DNA of 64,000 bases from Microbacterium jejuense (GTDB taxonomy: Bacteria > Actinomycetota > Actinomycetes > Actinomycetales > Microbacteriaceae), in NCBI RefSeq assembly GCF_019511665.1, contig NZ_JAEUAW010000002.1, positions 186,001 to 250,000 on the forward strand, read 5' to 3'. Below the pieces are notes generated by a model. It was not told the DNA's origin. It ran no database searches and saw nothing but the letters and a program-made list of their open reading frames with translations. This document shows, piece after piece, positions 16,215-29,769 of the stretch. Numbering within the stretch: position 1 is the stretch's first letter; every line of letters starts with the position of its first letter. Both the position numbers and the translations under genes were made by a program.

Positions 16215-17108
16215 TCACGCGGCGAGCACGAGCGCGGGGAAGAGGACCGGCACGAACAGCAGTGCGACGAGCACCGCGCCGACCGCGGCGAGCAGTCCTG
16301 TCTGCAGTCCGCGCTGCCGCACGGCACGCGTGCGCGTGAAGATGAACGCCACCACGAGTCCGGTCACGAGGCCGCCCACGTGCGCCTGCCACGACACGTT
16401 CATGCCGGGCACGAAGCCGATGACGAGGTTGATGCCGATCACGATGGCGATGCCGGCGATGTTCGCGCCGAGATGACGCCCGATCACCAGGAGCGCCCCG
16501 AACAGGCCGAAGATCGCGCCCGATGCGCCGACGACCGGGGTGCCGAACGAGAGCAGCGTCACCGCGACCGAGCCGCCGAGCGCGCACAGCACGTACAGGG
16601 TGAGGAACCGGATGCGGCCGAGGAGCGGCTCGAGCGTGCGCCCGATCATGAAGAGCGCCAGCATGTTGAGGGCCAGATGCCAGAAGCTCGAGTGGACGAG
16701 CGCCCCGGTCAGCAGCCGCCACGGCTCGAACATGCCGGTGAGGCCGGGGTACAGCGTCGGTGCGTAAAACAGCAGACTGTTCTCGACGGTCCGGCCGAAG
16801 CCGGGGATGAGCTGCAGCAGATAGACGAACGCGGTGACGCCGATGATCGCGTACGTGACGACGGGTCGGCCGTCCGAGACGGATGCCGCCCGCGGGCGCG
16901 ACCACCGACGCTCCGCCTTCCGCTGCGCAGGGGACTGCGCCTTCTGCTGATCGCGCAGGCACTCCGGGCAGATGACGCCGACCGCGGCCTGCGTCTGGCA
17001 CTCCGGGCAGATCGTGCGCAGGCATCGCTGACAGAGGACGAAGCTCTGACGGTCAGGGTGCCGGTAGCAGAAGTTCTCGCTGTTTCGGCGGAAGTCGTCG
17101 GTGGTCAC
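16215..17108 (-). CDS. rhomboid-family intramembrane serine protease with N-terminal zinc-finger
   Basis: 297 residues from the GTG at 17108. The N terminus has a B-box-like zinc motif (Cys14, His17, Cys26, Cys29, Cys34, Cys37, Cys47, Cys50). Six or seven membrane helices follow, with the rhomboid signatures WRLLTGALVHSSFWHLALNM (130-149), GASGAIFG with nucleophile Ser196, and catalytic His243 in QAHVGG. It cleaves membrane proteins within or near the bilayer; the substrate is unknown. Rhomboid genes often sit beside a cyclophilin gene near the actinobacterial origin, as here (11 bp apart). Confidence 0.9.
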   Translation of the reverse strand: MTTDDFRRNSENFCYRHPDRQSFVLCQRCLRTICPECQTQAAVGVICPECLRDQQKAQSPAQRKAERRWSRPRAASVSDGRPVVTYAIIGVTAFVYLLQLIPGFGRTVENSLLFYAPTLYPGLTGMFEPWRLLTGALVHSSFWHLALNMLALFMIGRTLEPLLGRIRFLTLYVLCALGGSVAVTLLSFGTPVVGASGAIFGLFGALLVIGRHLGANIAGIAIVIGINLVIGFVPGMNVSWQAHVGGLVTGLVVAFIFTRTRAVRQRGLQTGLLAAVGAVLVALLFVPVLFPALVLAA

Positions 17109-17119
17109 GCGGGCCGCGC

Positions 17120-17692
17120 TCAGACCGGGGTGACGTCGATCGACTCGATGACCACGGGCTCGACCGGCCGGTCGCCGGCGGCCGTCGGCACGCTCGAGAT
17201 CGTGTCGACGACGGCCTTCGACGCGTCGTCGGCGACCTCGCCGAAGATCGTGTGCTTGCCCTGCAGCCACTCCGGGCCGCGGCCGCCCTGGCCGGGGACC
17301 GTGATGAAGAACTGCGAGCCGTTGGTGCCCTCGACCTGGCCTGTGATGGCGTTGCGGCGCAGGCCGGCGTTGGCCATCGCGAGCTTGTACGGCTCGGTGA
17401 AGGTGAGCTCGCCCGAGATCTCGTCGTTGAAGTTGTAGCCGGGACCGCCGACGCCCTGACCGAGCGGGTCGCCGCCCTGGATCATGAAGCCCGAGATGAT
17501 GCGGTGGAAGATGACGTCCTTGTACAGCGGGCCCTCGCCGGGCTTGCCGGTGGCGGGGTGCGTCCACGCCTGCGAGCCGTCCGAGAGGCCGATGAAGTTC
17601 TGCACCGTGCGCGGCGCCTGGTCGCCGAACAGGTTGACGACGATGTCGCCGTAGTTGGTGTGGATCGTTGCGACTGCGGTGTGAAGCGGCAT
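17120..17692 (-). CDS. ppiA: peptidyl-prolyl cis-trans isomerase, cyclophilin type
   Basis: 190 residues, a full cyclophilin domain with the conserved active-site segments FHRIISGFMIQGGDP (62-76), NGSQFFIT and KHTIFGEV. It catalyses proline isomerisation in folding proteins. There is no signal peptide, so it is cytoplasmic. It lies 11 bp upstream of the rhomboid gene on the same strand and probably shares its mRNA. The location between crgA and gyrA matches ppiA in mycobacteria, hence the symbol. Confidence 0.93.
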   Translation of the reverse strand: MPLHTAVATIHTNYGDIVVNLFGDQAPRTVQNFIGLSDGSQAWTHPATGKPGEGPLYKDVIFHRIISGFMIQGGDPLGQGVGGPGYNFNDEISGELTFTEPYKLAMANAGLRRNAITGQVEGTNGSQFFITVPGQGGRGPEWLQGKHTIFGEVADDASKAVVDTISSVPTAAGDRPVEPVVIESIDVTPV

Positions 17693-17787
17693 TTTTCCAT
17701 TGTCTCAGAGTTCCCTGCAACCCCTCCCGTCTCAGCGGTGGTCTGGCAAGATGGGGAGACCGACATCCCCAACAACGGGAGGGCATC

Positions 17788-18360
17788 GTGAGCCTCAGCC
17801 GCAAGCGCAAGAAGGAACTCCAGAAGCTGCAGAAGCAGGCCGGCAACCTGTGGGAGGCGCAGCAGGTGCTGGTCGGCGAGGCCGCCACGGTGGCCCGCGA
17901 GGCCAGCCGTCAACTGGGAAACTACGGTCGTGAGCGGGTCGCTCCGCAGGTGCAGGCCGGCTACGACAAGTACGCCGCCCCGTACGTCGACAAGGGCAAG
18001 CAGGTCTTCAACGGCACCGTGATCCCCGCGGCAGGCGCCGTGGTCGGCTCGGCGCTGTCGGTGTGGGATGCCGCGAACGAGCAGCGCTCGCGTCTGGCGA
18101 GCGGACGCGGCTTCGAGCTGCCCGACTCCAAGAAGTACGGCAAGAAGGCCGACAAATACGCCCGCGAGGCCACCAAGTACATGTCCGCGCGCCTGGATCG
18201 CGCCGCGCCGCAGAAGCGGGGGATGGGCGCCGGCGGCGTCATCGCGATCATCCTGGGCGTGGCAGCCGCGGCCGGCGTCCTGTACGCCGCCTGGCAGACG
18301 CTCCGCGCCGACGACGAGCTCTGGGTCGCCGACGACCCGCTGCGCGCCCCGGATGCCTGA
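17788..18360 (+). CDS. uncharacterised coiled, membrane-anchored protein
   Basis: 190 residues from the GTG at 17788, which has a GGGAGG ribosome site 7 nt upstream. The N terminus is highly basic and helical (SRKRKKELQKLQKQAGNLWE), the middle is polar and helical with repeated Tyr/Lys, and one membrane helix lies at ~152-170 (GAGGVIAIILGVAAAAGVLY), followed by an acidic tail. Its position next to ppi near gyrA is the same as mycobacterial cwsA, and the single C-terminal helix fits, but sequence resemblance is too weak to name it. It overlaps the next gene by 8 nt. Confidence 0.75.
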   Translation: MSLSRKRKKELQKLQKQAGNLWEAQQVLVGEAATVAREASRQLGNYGRERVAPQVQAGYDKYAAPYVDKGKQVFNGTVIPAAGAVVGSALSVWDAANEQRSRLASGRGFELPDSKKYGKKADKYAREATKYMSARLDRAAPQKRGMGAGGVIAIILGVAAAAGVLYAAWQTLRADDELWVADDPLRAPDA

Positions 18361-18832
18361 GCCGGAGGGCATCGCACGCGTCCGGAAGGCGGCATCCGAT
18401 CGCGGTCTTGAGATCGAGATCAAGGAGCGGCCTGCCGCGAACAGCCTCAACGAGGCTGCCGAGATCCTCGGGATCGCTCCGTCGGGCATCGTGAAGACCC
18501 TCGTGGTCAAGCGGTCGGACGACACGTACCTGTTCGCGCTCATCCCGGGCGACCGGGCGATCTCGTGGCCGAAGCTGCGCGCCGTCGTCGGCGTGAACAA
18601 GCTGCAGCTGCCCGATCAGGAGCGCGCGCTGGCCGCGACGGGCTACGAGCGCGGCACGATCGTGCCTGTCGGCAGCACGACGGACTGGCCGATCTACGCG
18701 GATGCCGACATCGTGGGCCGGAGGGTCGCGATGGGCGCCGGCGCCCACGGGTACAGCATGTTCGTCCAGGCCGACGACCTCATCGCCGCCTATGGCGCGA
18801 CGGTCGCCGACATCTCGCAGCCGCTGGGCTGA
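18353..18832 (+). CDS. YbaK/EbsC-family aminoacyl-tRNA deacylase
   Basis: 159 residues forming a single YbaK/ProX-type domain. The conserved KTLVV strand with catalytic-type Lys (GIVKTLVVKR, ~46-55) and the GAGAHGYSM segment near 126-134 are present. Proteins of this family hydrolyse mischarged tRNAs such as Cys- or Ala-tRNA-Pro. The exact tRNA specificity is not predictable. It starts inside the end of the preceding gene, so the two are co-translated, and it ends 10 bp from the convergent NUDIX gene. Confidence 0.88.
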   Translation: MPEPEGIARVRKAASDRGLEIEIKERPAANSLNEAAEILGIAPSGIVKTLVVKRSDDTYLFALIPGDRAISWPKLRAVVGVNKLQLPDQERALAATGYERGTIVPVGSTTDWPIYADADIVGRRVAMGAGAHGYSMFVQADDLIAAYGATVADISQPLG

Positions 18833-18842
18833 CGGGCGACGC

Positions 18843-19280
18843 TCACGGCGCAGGGATCTGAACCCCGGCGAGCTCGAGCGCGATATCGACGAGTTTGACC
18901 CGCTGCAGGGCCGGCACCTCACGCAGCGGGAACCACTCGGCGCGATCGGTCGAGCCGTCGGTCTCGTTGCGCAGGCGACCGCCGGTGACGTGCGCGCGGT
19001 AGACGATCCGCAGGGTGTGCAGCGGCTCAGTGACCCCGGGGGTCAACCGGCGTCCCGCCGGGATGACGCGGGAGTGGATGCCGAGCAGCTCGCCGACCGT
19101 CACGCGATAGCCGGTCTCTTCCCGGACCTCGCGGCGCGCCGCGCGCTCGGGGTCCTCGCCGGGTTCGAGGCCGCCGCCGGGCATCGTCCACGCGGCGCGA
19201 CGCCCCTCGTTCCAGTGCGCCAGCAGCACGCGGTCGTCCTCGTCCAGGATGACCGCGTACGCCGCGACGCGCAGGTCCAT
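18843..19280 (-). CDS. NUDIX hydrolase
   Basis: 145 residues with a complete Nudix box at 36-58 (GGGLEPGEDPERAARREVRE then ETGY), matching GX5EX7REUXEEXGU. It hydrolyses a nucleoside diphosphate linked to another group; substrate unknown. A minus-strand TAGGGT (19291-19286) lies five bases before the ATG at 19280, so the mRNA is probably leaderless. It is convergent with the YbaK gene and divergent from the AraC-family regulator. Confidence 0.88.
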   Translation of the reverse strand: MDLRVAAYAVILDEDDRVLLAHWNEGRRAAWTMPGGGLEPGEDPERAARREVREETGYRVTVGELLGIHSRVIPAGRRLTPGVTEPLHTLRIVYRAHVTGGRLRNETDGSTDRAEWFPLREVPALQRVKLVDIALELAGVQIPAP

Positions 19281-19342
19281 GCTTCACCCTAATGCGCGAT
19301 CCGCCGGGGTGAGAACGCGGCCGCGGCCGGAATACCGGGCCG

Positions 19343-20248
19343 ATGACCGCGGTTCGTGACCGTATGGATCGGACCGGGCAGACGCAGGAGCGCACGCGCA
19401 CGGTCGCGGAGGACGCGCTCGAGCGGGTGCTCACGGCGCTGGAGGTCCGCATCCGCCGGCAGCGCCGGATGCGACTGGCCGACGGCGAGTTCCTGGTCCT
19501 CGACCCCGGTGCGGTCACGTACGCCTACGTGCTGTCGGGAGAGGTGCGCACGCGCCTCACCGCGGCGGCGCCTCCGACAGTCGCCGCGGGTGACATCCTG
19601 CTCACGAGCGGACGCGCTCACGGAACCCTGACCGCGGACGGACGGGTGACCGTGCTGCTGGCCGAGCTCGATCTCGTCGGCGACGCCGCGCACCTGTCGC
19701 CGCTGCTTCCTGACGCCGCCGTCGTGTACGGGTTCGCCGACCAGGAGCCCGCGGTGGCGGCCATGCTGCCGTACATGGGAGTCGACGCCGAGGGCGAGCT
19801 CATCACCCGCAGCGGCGACCTCGCCGTGTGCCGCATGATGGCGGCGACGGTGCTGACCTCGGCCATCCGGGCGTGGGCGGCCGGCGGCTGCGCGCCCGAC
19901 GGCTGGCCCGCAGCCGCCGGCGACCCGTTCCTCGACCGGGTGGTCGCGGCGATCCACGCCGACCCGGGCCGCGAATGGACGGTCGACGCGCTGGCCGCGC
20001 TCGGAGCGATGTCGCGCTCGGTGTTCGCCGAGCGCTTCCGTGCGCGGTTCGGCCGGTCGCCGGCCGGGTACGTGACGTCGGTGCGCATGCGGGCCGCGCA
20101 GGAGCTGCTCTCGCGGGGCCTGGGCGTGAGCACCGTGTCGCGTGAGCTGGGCTACGCGTCCGACGAGGGTTTCAGCCGCGCGTTCCGCCGCAGCGTCGGC
20201 ACGACGCCCTCGGCCTGGCGGTCGAGCCACCAGTCCGTGTCGGCGTGA
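19343..20248 (+). CDS. AraC-family transcriptional regulator with cupin-like sensor
   Basis: 301 residues. The N-terminal half (VTYAYVLSGEVRTRLTAAAP ...) is a cupin-like ligand domain of the AraC_binding_2/AraC_N type. The C-terminal ~100 residues carry the two helix-turn-helix motifs (WTVDALAALGAMSRSVFAER and LGVSTVSRELGYASDEGFSR, ending FRRSVGTTPSAWR). The convergent MFS transporter next door is a plausible target, since AraC-MFS pairs of this kind are common in actinobacteria; that link is inferred. The start is the first in-frame ATG; downstream starts are possible. Confidence 0.87.
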   Translation: MTAVRDRMDRTGQTQERTRTVAEDALERVLTALEVRIRRQRRMRLADGEFLVLDPGAVTYAYVLSGEVRTRLTAAAPPTVAAGDILLTSGRAHGTLTADGRVTVLLAELDLVGDAAHLSPLLPDAAVVYGFADQEPAVAAMLPYMGVDAEGELITRSGDLAVCRMMAATVLTSAIRAWAAGGCAPDGWPAAAGDPFLDRVVAAIHADPGREWTVDALAALGAMSRSVFAERFRARFGRSPAGYVTSVRMRAAQELLSRGLGVSTVSRELGYASDEGFSRAFRRSVGTTPSAWRSSHQSVSA

Positions 20249-20250
20249 TG

Positions 20251-20290
20251 CGAGTGGATGCCGGCGGCCGCGGCCGCCGGCATCCACTCG
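20251..20290. terminator. 40-bp perfect palindrome between convergent genes
   Basis: The 20 nt at 20251-20270 are the exact reverse complement of 20271-20290 (CGAGTGGATGCCGGCGGCCG). It lies 2 bp after the regulator stop and 1 bp from the MFS stop, so it probably acts as a bidirectional terminator. Confidence 0.8.
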
Positions 20291-20291
20291 A

Positions 20292-21497
20292 CTACGCTCG
20301 AGCGCCGGCTCGGTTCGACAGCCCGAACAGCACAGCGCCGAGCACCAGGATCGCCGCGCCGGCGACGTAGACCGTCACGATCCCGAGGCCGTCGACCAGC
20401 AGTCCGCCGACAGCGGCGGCCAGCATGATCGCCGCCTGGAAGCCGACGACGACGATGCTGCCGCCCGCCTCGAGGCGGTCGGGCATGCGGTGGCCGACCC
20501 ACGTGTTGACGATGAGCAGCCACGAGGCGAAGAAGAAGCCCCACGCGAACGCGGCGACGCCGACGAGCACGGGCGTGCCCGAGGCGACGATGACCGCCAG
20601 CGTCGTGAAGGCCATGACAAGCGGTGAGACGACCGCGAACAGGCGGTAGGTGCGGTCGATGATCATGCCGATGAGGATGTTGCCCACGAACCCGCCGATG
20701 CCGAAGACGGCCAGCAGCACGATGACCGTCCCCGCGTCGACCGGCTGTCCGGCATCCTGCACGCGGTCCAGGGCGATGCGGATGTACGTGAAGGCGAGGA
20801 AGTGGCCGAGCACCACGAGCACGTGGCCGGCGACGCCGAGTCCGATGCCGGGCAGCTTCAGCGTGCCGATGAGGGTCGACAGCGACGCGGACGCCTCGGC
20901 CGGCACCGAGGGGAGCAGAATGCGCAGCAGCACCGCGAGCACCGCGGTCGCAGCGGCCGCGAACACGAAGACGGCACGCCAGTCCATGACCTCGCTGAGC
21001 ATGACGCCGATCGGCACCCCGGCCACAGTGGCCAGCGACGTTCCCGCGGACGTGAACATGACGGCCCGCCCCAGGCGCTCGGGTCCGGCGATGCGCGCGG
21101 CGACCGTGATCGACATCGCCCAGAATCCCGAGAGCGCCGCACCCAGCAGCACCCGCCCGATGAGCAGCAGCGGCAGATTGGGGGCCACGGCGACGATCGC
21201 ATTCGACACCGTCGCGCCGACCGCCATCCACACCAGCAGCGAGCGGCGGTCCAGGCGCGGCAGCACCAGCCCGATGGTCGGCGCGACGATGAGGCCCGCC
21301 AGCGCGGTGACCGCGACCATCTGCCCGGCCTGGCCCGGCGTCACGCCGACGTCGGCCGCGATCTCGGTGAGCACACCCCCGGGCAGGAACTCCGCCGTCA
21401 CGAGCAGGAAGCTCATGGCCATCATCGCGATCAGTGCGCCGTAACGCAGGCGCGGCAACGCCGGAGAGGTCACAGGAATCGTGGCAGTGGTCGTCAT
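20292..21497 (-). CDS. MFS transporter (drug/arabinose exporter type, DHA1)
   Basis: 401 residues with 12 predicted membrane helices. The start MTTTATIPVTSPALPRLRYG and the helix pattern MSFLLVTAEFLPGGVLTEIA are typical of the YdhP/AraJ/Bcr-like DHA1 exporters that use the proton gradient. The motif A region is LPRLDRRSLL in loop 2-3 (degenerate). The ATG at 21497 is used because residues upstream (in-frame to 21674) read through tRNA genes. The substrate is unknown. It faces the AraC-family regulator with a shared palindrome between them. Confidence 0.88.
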   Translation of the reverse strand: MTTTATIPVTSPALPRLRYGALIAMMAMSFLLVTAEFLPGGVLTEIAADVGVTPGQAGQMVAVTALAGLIVAPTIGLVLPRLDRRSLLVWMAVGATVSNAIVAVAPNLPLLLIGRVLLGAALSGFWAMSITVAARIAGPERLGRAVMFTSAGTSLATVAGVPIGVMLSEVMDWRAVFVFAAAATAVLAVLLRILLPSVPAEASASLSTLIGTLKLPGIGLGVAGHVLVVLGHFLAFTYIRIALDRVQDAGQPVDAGTVIVLLAVFGIGGFVGNILIGMIIDRTYRLFAVVSPLVMAFTTLAVIVASGTPVLVGVAAFAWGFFFASWLLIVNTWVGHRMPDRLEAGGSIVVVGFQAAIMLAAAVGGLLVDGLGIVTVYVAGAAILVLGAVLFGLSNRAGARA

Positions 21498-21616
21498 GAT
21501 TCCAGCCTCACGCGCGGACGGTCTGTGCACCCGACCGTGCGTCCGCGGCATCCGATCGATCGTCCGGACGCACCGGGAAAGAAGAATGCGACCCCCGGAC
21601 GGGAGTCGCATGTCTG

Positions 21617-21689
21617 TGGAGCCTAGGAGATTCGAACTCCTGACATCCTGCTTGCAAAGCAGGCGCTCTACCAACTGAGCTAAGGCCCC
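21617..21689 (-). tRNA. tRNA-Ala (TGC)
   Basis: Acceptor GGGGCCT (21689-21683) pairs with AGGCTCC (21624-21618) with one G-U pair; discriminator A; D arm TAGCTCAGTTGGTAGAGC; anticodon loop TTTGCAA gives TGC; T arm AGGAGTTCGAATCTCCT. CCA is not encoded. Confidence 0.96.
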
Positions 21690-21700
21690 GGGGCTTACGG

Positions 21701-21774
21701 TGGGGCTACCAGGACTTGAACCTGGGACCTCTTCATTATCAGTGAAGCGCTCTAACCGCCTGAGCTATAGCCCC
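21701..21774 (-). tRNA. tRNA-Ile (GAT)
   Basis: Acceptor GGGGCTA (21774-21768) pairs with TAGCCCC; anticodon loop CTGATAA gives GAT; T arm CCAGGTTCAAGTCCTGG. It lies 11 bp upstream of tRNA-Ala on the same strand, so the two are probably one transcript. The Ile-Ala pair near oriC is common in actinobacteria. Confidence 0.96.
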
Positions 21775-21860
21775 GTCTGCTGCGGCGCTTGCGCCCCGCA
21801 ACCTCCAAGACTTTACCCGACGATCGCCGATTTCACGAATCGGGCTGCTTGACTGTGGGA

Positions 21861-22574
21861 GTGACTGCACAGCCTCATCCCGACGAGCCGCACGGCGTCG
21901 GCCTCGGGCAGCGCCTGAACTGGCTGCGGGCGGGTGTGCTCGGCGCGAACGACGGCATCGTGTCGGTGGCCGCGCTCGTCGTCGGCGTCGCCGGCGCCAC
22001 CACCGACCTCGGCGCGCTGTTCACCGCGGGCATCGCAGGACTCGTCGGCGGCGCGATCTCGATGGCGCTCGGCGAGTACGTCTCGGTGAGCAGCCAGCGG
22101 GACTCCGAGCGGGCGCTCATCGCCAAGGAGCGCGCCGAGCTGCACGACATGCCCGACCAGGAGCTCGAGGAGCTCACACAGCTGTACCGCGACCGGGGCC
22201 TCACCGAGGCGACCGCGCGCCAGGTCGCCGTCGAGCTCACCGCACACGACGCACTGGCCGCGCACCTCGAGGTCGAGCTGCACATCGACCAGGACGACCT
22301 CGTCAACCCGTGGCACGCCGCACTGTCGTCGGCCATCGCCTTCACACTCGGCGCACTGCTGCCGCTGCTGGCCATCCTGCTGCCGCCGCCGGAATGGCGG
22401 GTGCCGGTCACCTTCGTCGCCGTCCTCGTCGCCCTCGCCGCGACCGGCACCGTGTCGGCCCAGCTCGGCGGTGCTCCGCGCGTGCGTGCGGCATCCCGCC
22501 TCGTCCTCGGCGGCGCGCTCGCGCTCGTCGCCACCTGGCTCATCGGCACGCTGCTCGGCACCACCGTCGTCTGA
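21861..22574 (+). CDS. VIT1/CCC1-family transporter (iron/manganese)
   Basis: 237 residues with five predicted membrane helices. The N-terminal LRAGVLGANDGIVSVAALVVGVAGA and GGAISMALGEYVSVSSQRDSE blocks are diagnostic of the VIT1/CCC1 family. A cytoplasmic helical region with acidic residues (ERALIAKERAELHDMPDQELEE) matches the metal-binding domain between helices 2 and 3. Family members move Fe2+ or Mn2+ out of the cytosol; the metal here is inferred. The GTG at 21861 is chosen because similarity starts just after it; the open frame extends to 21789 without support. Confidence 0.88.
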   Translation: MTAQPHPDEPHGVGLGQRLNWLRAGVLGANDGIVSVAALVVGVAGATTDLGALFTAGIAGLVGGAISMALGEYVSVSSQRDSERALIAKERAELHDMPDQELEELTQLYRDRGLTEATARQVAVELTAHDALAAHLEVELHIDQDDLVNPWHAALSSAIAFTLGALLPLLAILLPPPEWRVPVTFVAVLVALAATGTVSAQLGGAPRVRAASRLVLGGALALVATWLIGTLLGTTVV

Positions 22575-22586
22575 CCGCAACGCGAA

Positions 22587-22622
22587 GCGCCGGCATCCAC
22601 TTCTCTCGAAGGATGCCGGCGC
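22587..22622. terminator. hairpin terminator between convergent genes
   Basis: GCGCCGGCATCC (22587-22598) pairs with GGATGCCGGCGC (22611-22622), 12 bp perfect, 12-nt loop. It is placed between the VIT1-like gene and the DUF3566 gene. Confidence 0.8.
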
Positions 22623-22634
22623 CCGGTGCGTGCG

Positions 22635-23035
22635 TCAGTTCGAGGTGAAGCCGACCAGCAGTCCGCCGGTCACCTTGACCGCGAGGTTGTAGATGCCCGC
22701 GACGACGGCGCCGAGCACCGTCACCACCACGAGGTTGAGGATCGCGACCACGGCCGAGAACGCGAGCACCTGCGGGAAGTTGATGAACTGCGACAGCAGC
22801 ACGCTGCCGTCCGAGAAGCTCGAGAAGAACTTGTCGGCCTCGCCGATGAGTCCCGTGGCGGTGATCACGAGGTACACCATCACGAAGGCGACCACCGTCA
22901 CCACGGCGATGGCGATCGCCGCGAGGAACGACAGCTTCACCGCGGACCAGAAGTCGATGTACACCAGCCGCAGGCGGACCTGCTTGGCGCTCGTCTTGTG
23001 ACTCGACTTCTTGGCGAGCTTGTCGGCTACTGTGC

Positions 23036-23039
<4 letters not shown>
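22635..23039 (-). CDS. DUF3566 transmembrane protein
   Basis: 134 residues: a basic N terminus with [20 protein letters not shown], then two membrane helices (~37-60 and ~95-120). This is the DUF3566 family, found next to gyrA in most actinobacteria (Rv0007 in M. tuberculosis). Its function is not established. Its ATG overlaps the gyrA stop by 4 nt, so it is translationally coupled to gyrase. Confidence 0.9.
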
Positions 23040-25681
<2,642 letters not shown>

Positions 25682-25743
25682 GTGTTCTTCGATTCTTCGT
25701 TACGTTTCGAGATCGTGGGCGGGGTTCCGAGATCGGCTTGCGA

Positions 25744-25778
25744 CGTTTCGACTCGCTCCGCTCGCTCAACGACCGGGG
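25744..25778 (-). repeat. interspersed repeat, type A (variant), between gyrB and gyrA
   Basis: CGTTTCGACTCGCTCCGCTC then GCTCAACGACCGG is a short variant of the type A unit, sitting in the 120-bp gyrB-gyrA gap. Confidence 0.7.
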
Positions 25779-25801
25779 GTCGCTCGCTTCGCTGGCCTGT
25801 T

Positions 25802-27907
<2,106 letters not shown>

Positions 27908-27967
27908 TCACGGCCCCATACGCCCCTGTGACGCCCTGAAATCGTCGTGGACAGCTCCCGAGGTGAC

Positions 27968-28516
27968 CTAACCGTAGGTATCGCGCGGACCGCGCCCTGG
28001 AATGGTTCTGGGACCCCATTTCCAGGAGGGGACGTCCGGCCCGATGAAACGCACGGCGTCGACGCCGGCTTCGGGGAAGCGGCGGATGATCTCAGAGAGG
28101 ATGTGCGCACGCATCAGCTGCAGCTGCTTCGCCCACGCCGTGGAGTCGGCCTGCACCGTCAGCGTGCCCTCCGAGAAGGCGACCGGGCGCGTGTGGCGGG
28201 CGGTGTCGGCGCCGGCCACCTCGTCCCACGCCCGGACCACGTCCTCGCGCGCCAGCTGCGAGTTCCAGCCGGCTTCGCGCGTGAGGTCGGCGAGGACGTC
28301 GGCCACGCCCTTCGGGTCGCGCCCGGGCGCGAACGGGATGTTGTCGTCGTCCTCGGTGCGCCGCCGCCGCTTGCGGTACGACCGCGCCGAGGGCTCGAGG
28401 CCGCGCAGCCGCAGGTAGGTCGCGATGGTCTCGGGGATGACTGCGCCGCCGCCGGAAGAGGGGGATGCCGCACCGCGAGGCTGCTCGCCGCCCGAGGCGC
28501 CCGTGGGCTCAGTCAT
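27968..28516 (-). CDS. DUF721 / DciA-like protein
   Basis: 182 residues from the ATG at 28516, overlapping the recF stop by 8 nt. The DUF721 domain is in the C-terminal half (VVRAWDEVAGADTARHTRPVAFSEGTLTVQADSTAWAKQLQLM), ending near a KWGPRT motif; the N terminus is Pro/Gly/Ser-rich and disordered. DUF721 proteins between recF and gyrB include DciA, the ancestral loader of the replicative helicase in bacteria without DnaC/DnaI, and mycobacterial Rv0004. That function is inferred from family and position. Confidence 0.88.
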   Translation of the reverse strand: MTEPTGASGGEQPRGAASPSSGGGAVIPETIATYLRLRGLEPSARSYRKRRRRTEDDDNIPFAPGRDPKGVADVLADLTREAGWNSQLAREDVVRAWDEVAGADTARHTRPVAFSEGTLTVQADSTAWAKQLQLMRAHILSEIIRRFPEAGVDAVRFIGPDVPSWKWGPRTIPGRGPRDTYG

Positions 28517-29708
28517 CGCCGGCCTCGGCGTCGTCCAGGATGCGGCCGGCTTCGACGCGCACCATGCGCGCACGGAGCGCCTCGGGCACGTCGCCCTCGA
28601 CAGCGGCGGTGACGACGACCTGCTCGTAGCCGCCGGCCAGCTGCGCCAGCCGGGAACGGCGGTCGGCGTCGAGCTCGGCGAACACGTCGTCGAGGATCAG
28701 GACGGGATCTCCGAGCCTCGAGTCGGCGCGCAGCAGTTCGGCCGAAGCGAGCCGCAGCGACAGCGCGACCGACCAGGACTCGCCGTGCGAGGCGTACCCC
28801 TTCACCGGCAGCTTCCGGATCCGCAGCAGCAGGTCGTCGCGATGCGGGCCCACGAGCGTCAGGCCGCGCTCGAGCTCGGACGCGCGCTTGGCCGCGAGCG
28901 CCTGGCGGAACAGCTCCGCGATACGCGGGGCTGCGGCATCCTTCGTCTCGAGGGAGGCGGCATCGACCGACGACGACGAGCCGGCGTCGGCGTCCTCGCC
29001 GCTGTCAGCACCCGCGACCGACAGCGCCCACTCGATCTCTGGGTCGTGATCGGCTCCGGCGATCGCCGTGTAGGCGGAGGCGAGGGGGGCGGCGAGGTCG
29101 TTCGCGAGCGCGAGGCGCGCGGCGATGAGCTGCGTGCCGAGGGTGACGAGCTTGTCATCCCAGACGTCGAGCGTCGACAGCGCGTCGCCGCGGATGCCAC
29201 GCGCCCTGGCGGACTTGAGCAGAGCCGTGCGCTGCTTGAGGACGCGGTCGTAGTCGGCGATCACGCCGGCCATGCGCGGCGCGCGCTGCACGAGCAGCTG
29301 GTCGGCGAACCGGCGCCGGGCGGAGGGATCGCCGCGCACGATCTGCAGATCCTCGGGAGCGAACAGCACGACCTGCGCGTAACGGGGCAGCTCGGCGGGT
29401 TTGACGGGAGCGCCGTTGACGCGCGCCTTGTTCGACCCCTGCCGGTTGACCTGCGCCTCGAGCTGCACGCGGCGCTCACCGTGCGCGAGGCGGGCGCGGA
29501 TGATCGCGGCGTCCGCGCCGTCCCGCACCATGGGCGCGTCGTTCGACACGCGATGCGAGCCCAGCGTGGCGAAGAACCCGATCGCCTCGGCGAGGTTCGT
29601 CTTGCCCTGGCCGTTGCGGCCGACGAAGACGTTCGGACCGGGACCGAGCTCGACGTCGGCCGCCGCATAGTTGCGGAAGTCGACCAGGCTCAGGTGCTCC
29701 ACGATCAC
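28509..29708 (-). CDS. recF: DNA replication and repair protein RecF
   Basis: 399 residues, an SMC-like ABC ATPase. Walker A is GRNGQGKT (30-37); the ABC signature region is near LSLRLASAELLR, and Walker B is PVLILDDVFAELD. RecF loads RecA at single-strand gaps with RecO and RecR. An acidic Ser/Asp/Ala-rich insertion (~235-265, SGEDADAGSSSSVDAASLE) is an extra loop. The minus-strand TAGGCT (29720-29715) six bases before the GTG suggests a separate leaderless promoter in addition to read-through from dnaN. Confidence 0.97.
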   Translation of the reverse strand: MIVEHLSLVDFRNYAAADVELGPGPNVFVGRNGQGKTNLAEAIGFFATLGSHRVSNDAPMVRDGADAAIIRARLAHGERRVQLEAQVNRQGSNKARVNGAPVKPAELPRYAQVVLFAPEDLQIVRGDPSARRRFADQLLVQRAPRMAGVIADYDRVLKQRTALLKSARARGIRGDALSTLDVWDDKLVTLGTQLIAARLALANDLAAPLASAYTAIAGADHDPEIEWALSVAGADSGEDADAGSSSSVDAASLETKDAAAPRIAELFRQALAAKRASELERGLTLVGPHRDDLLLRIRKLPVKGYASHGESWSVALSLRLASAELLRADSRLGDPVLILDDVFAELDADRRSRLAQLAGGYEQVVVTAAVEGDVPEALRARMVRVEAGRILDDAEAGDD

Positions 29709-29769
29709 CGGACAAGCCTAATGATCGGCACCGACGCCCGCCCTGCCGGCGACTGCGGCGACGGCAGGA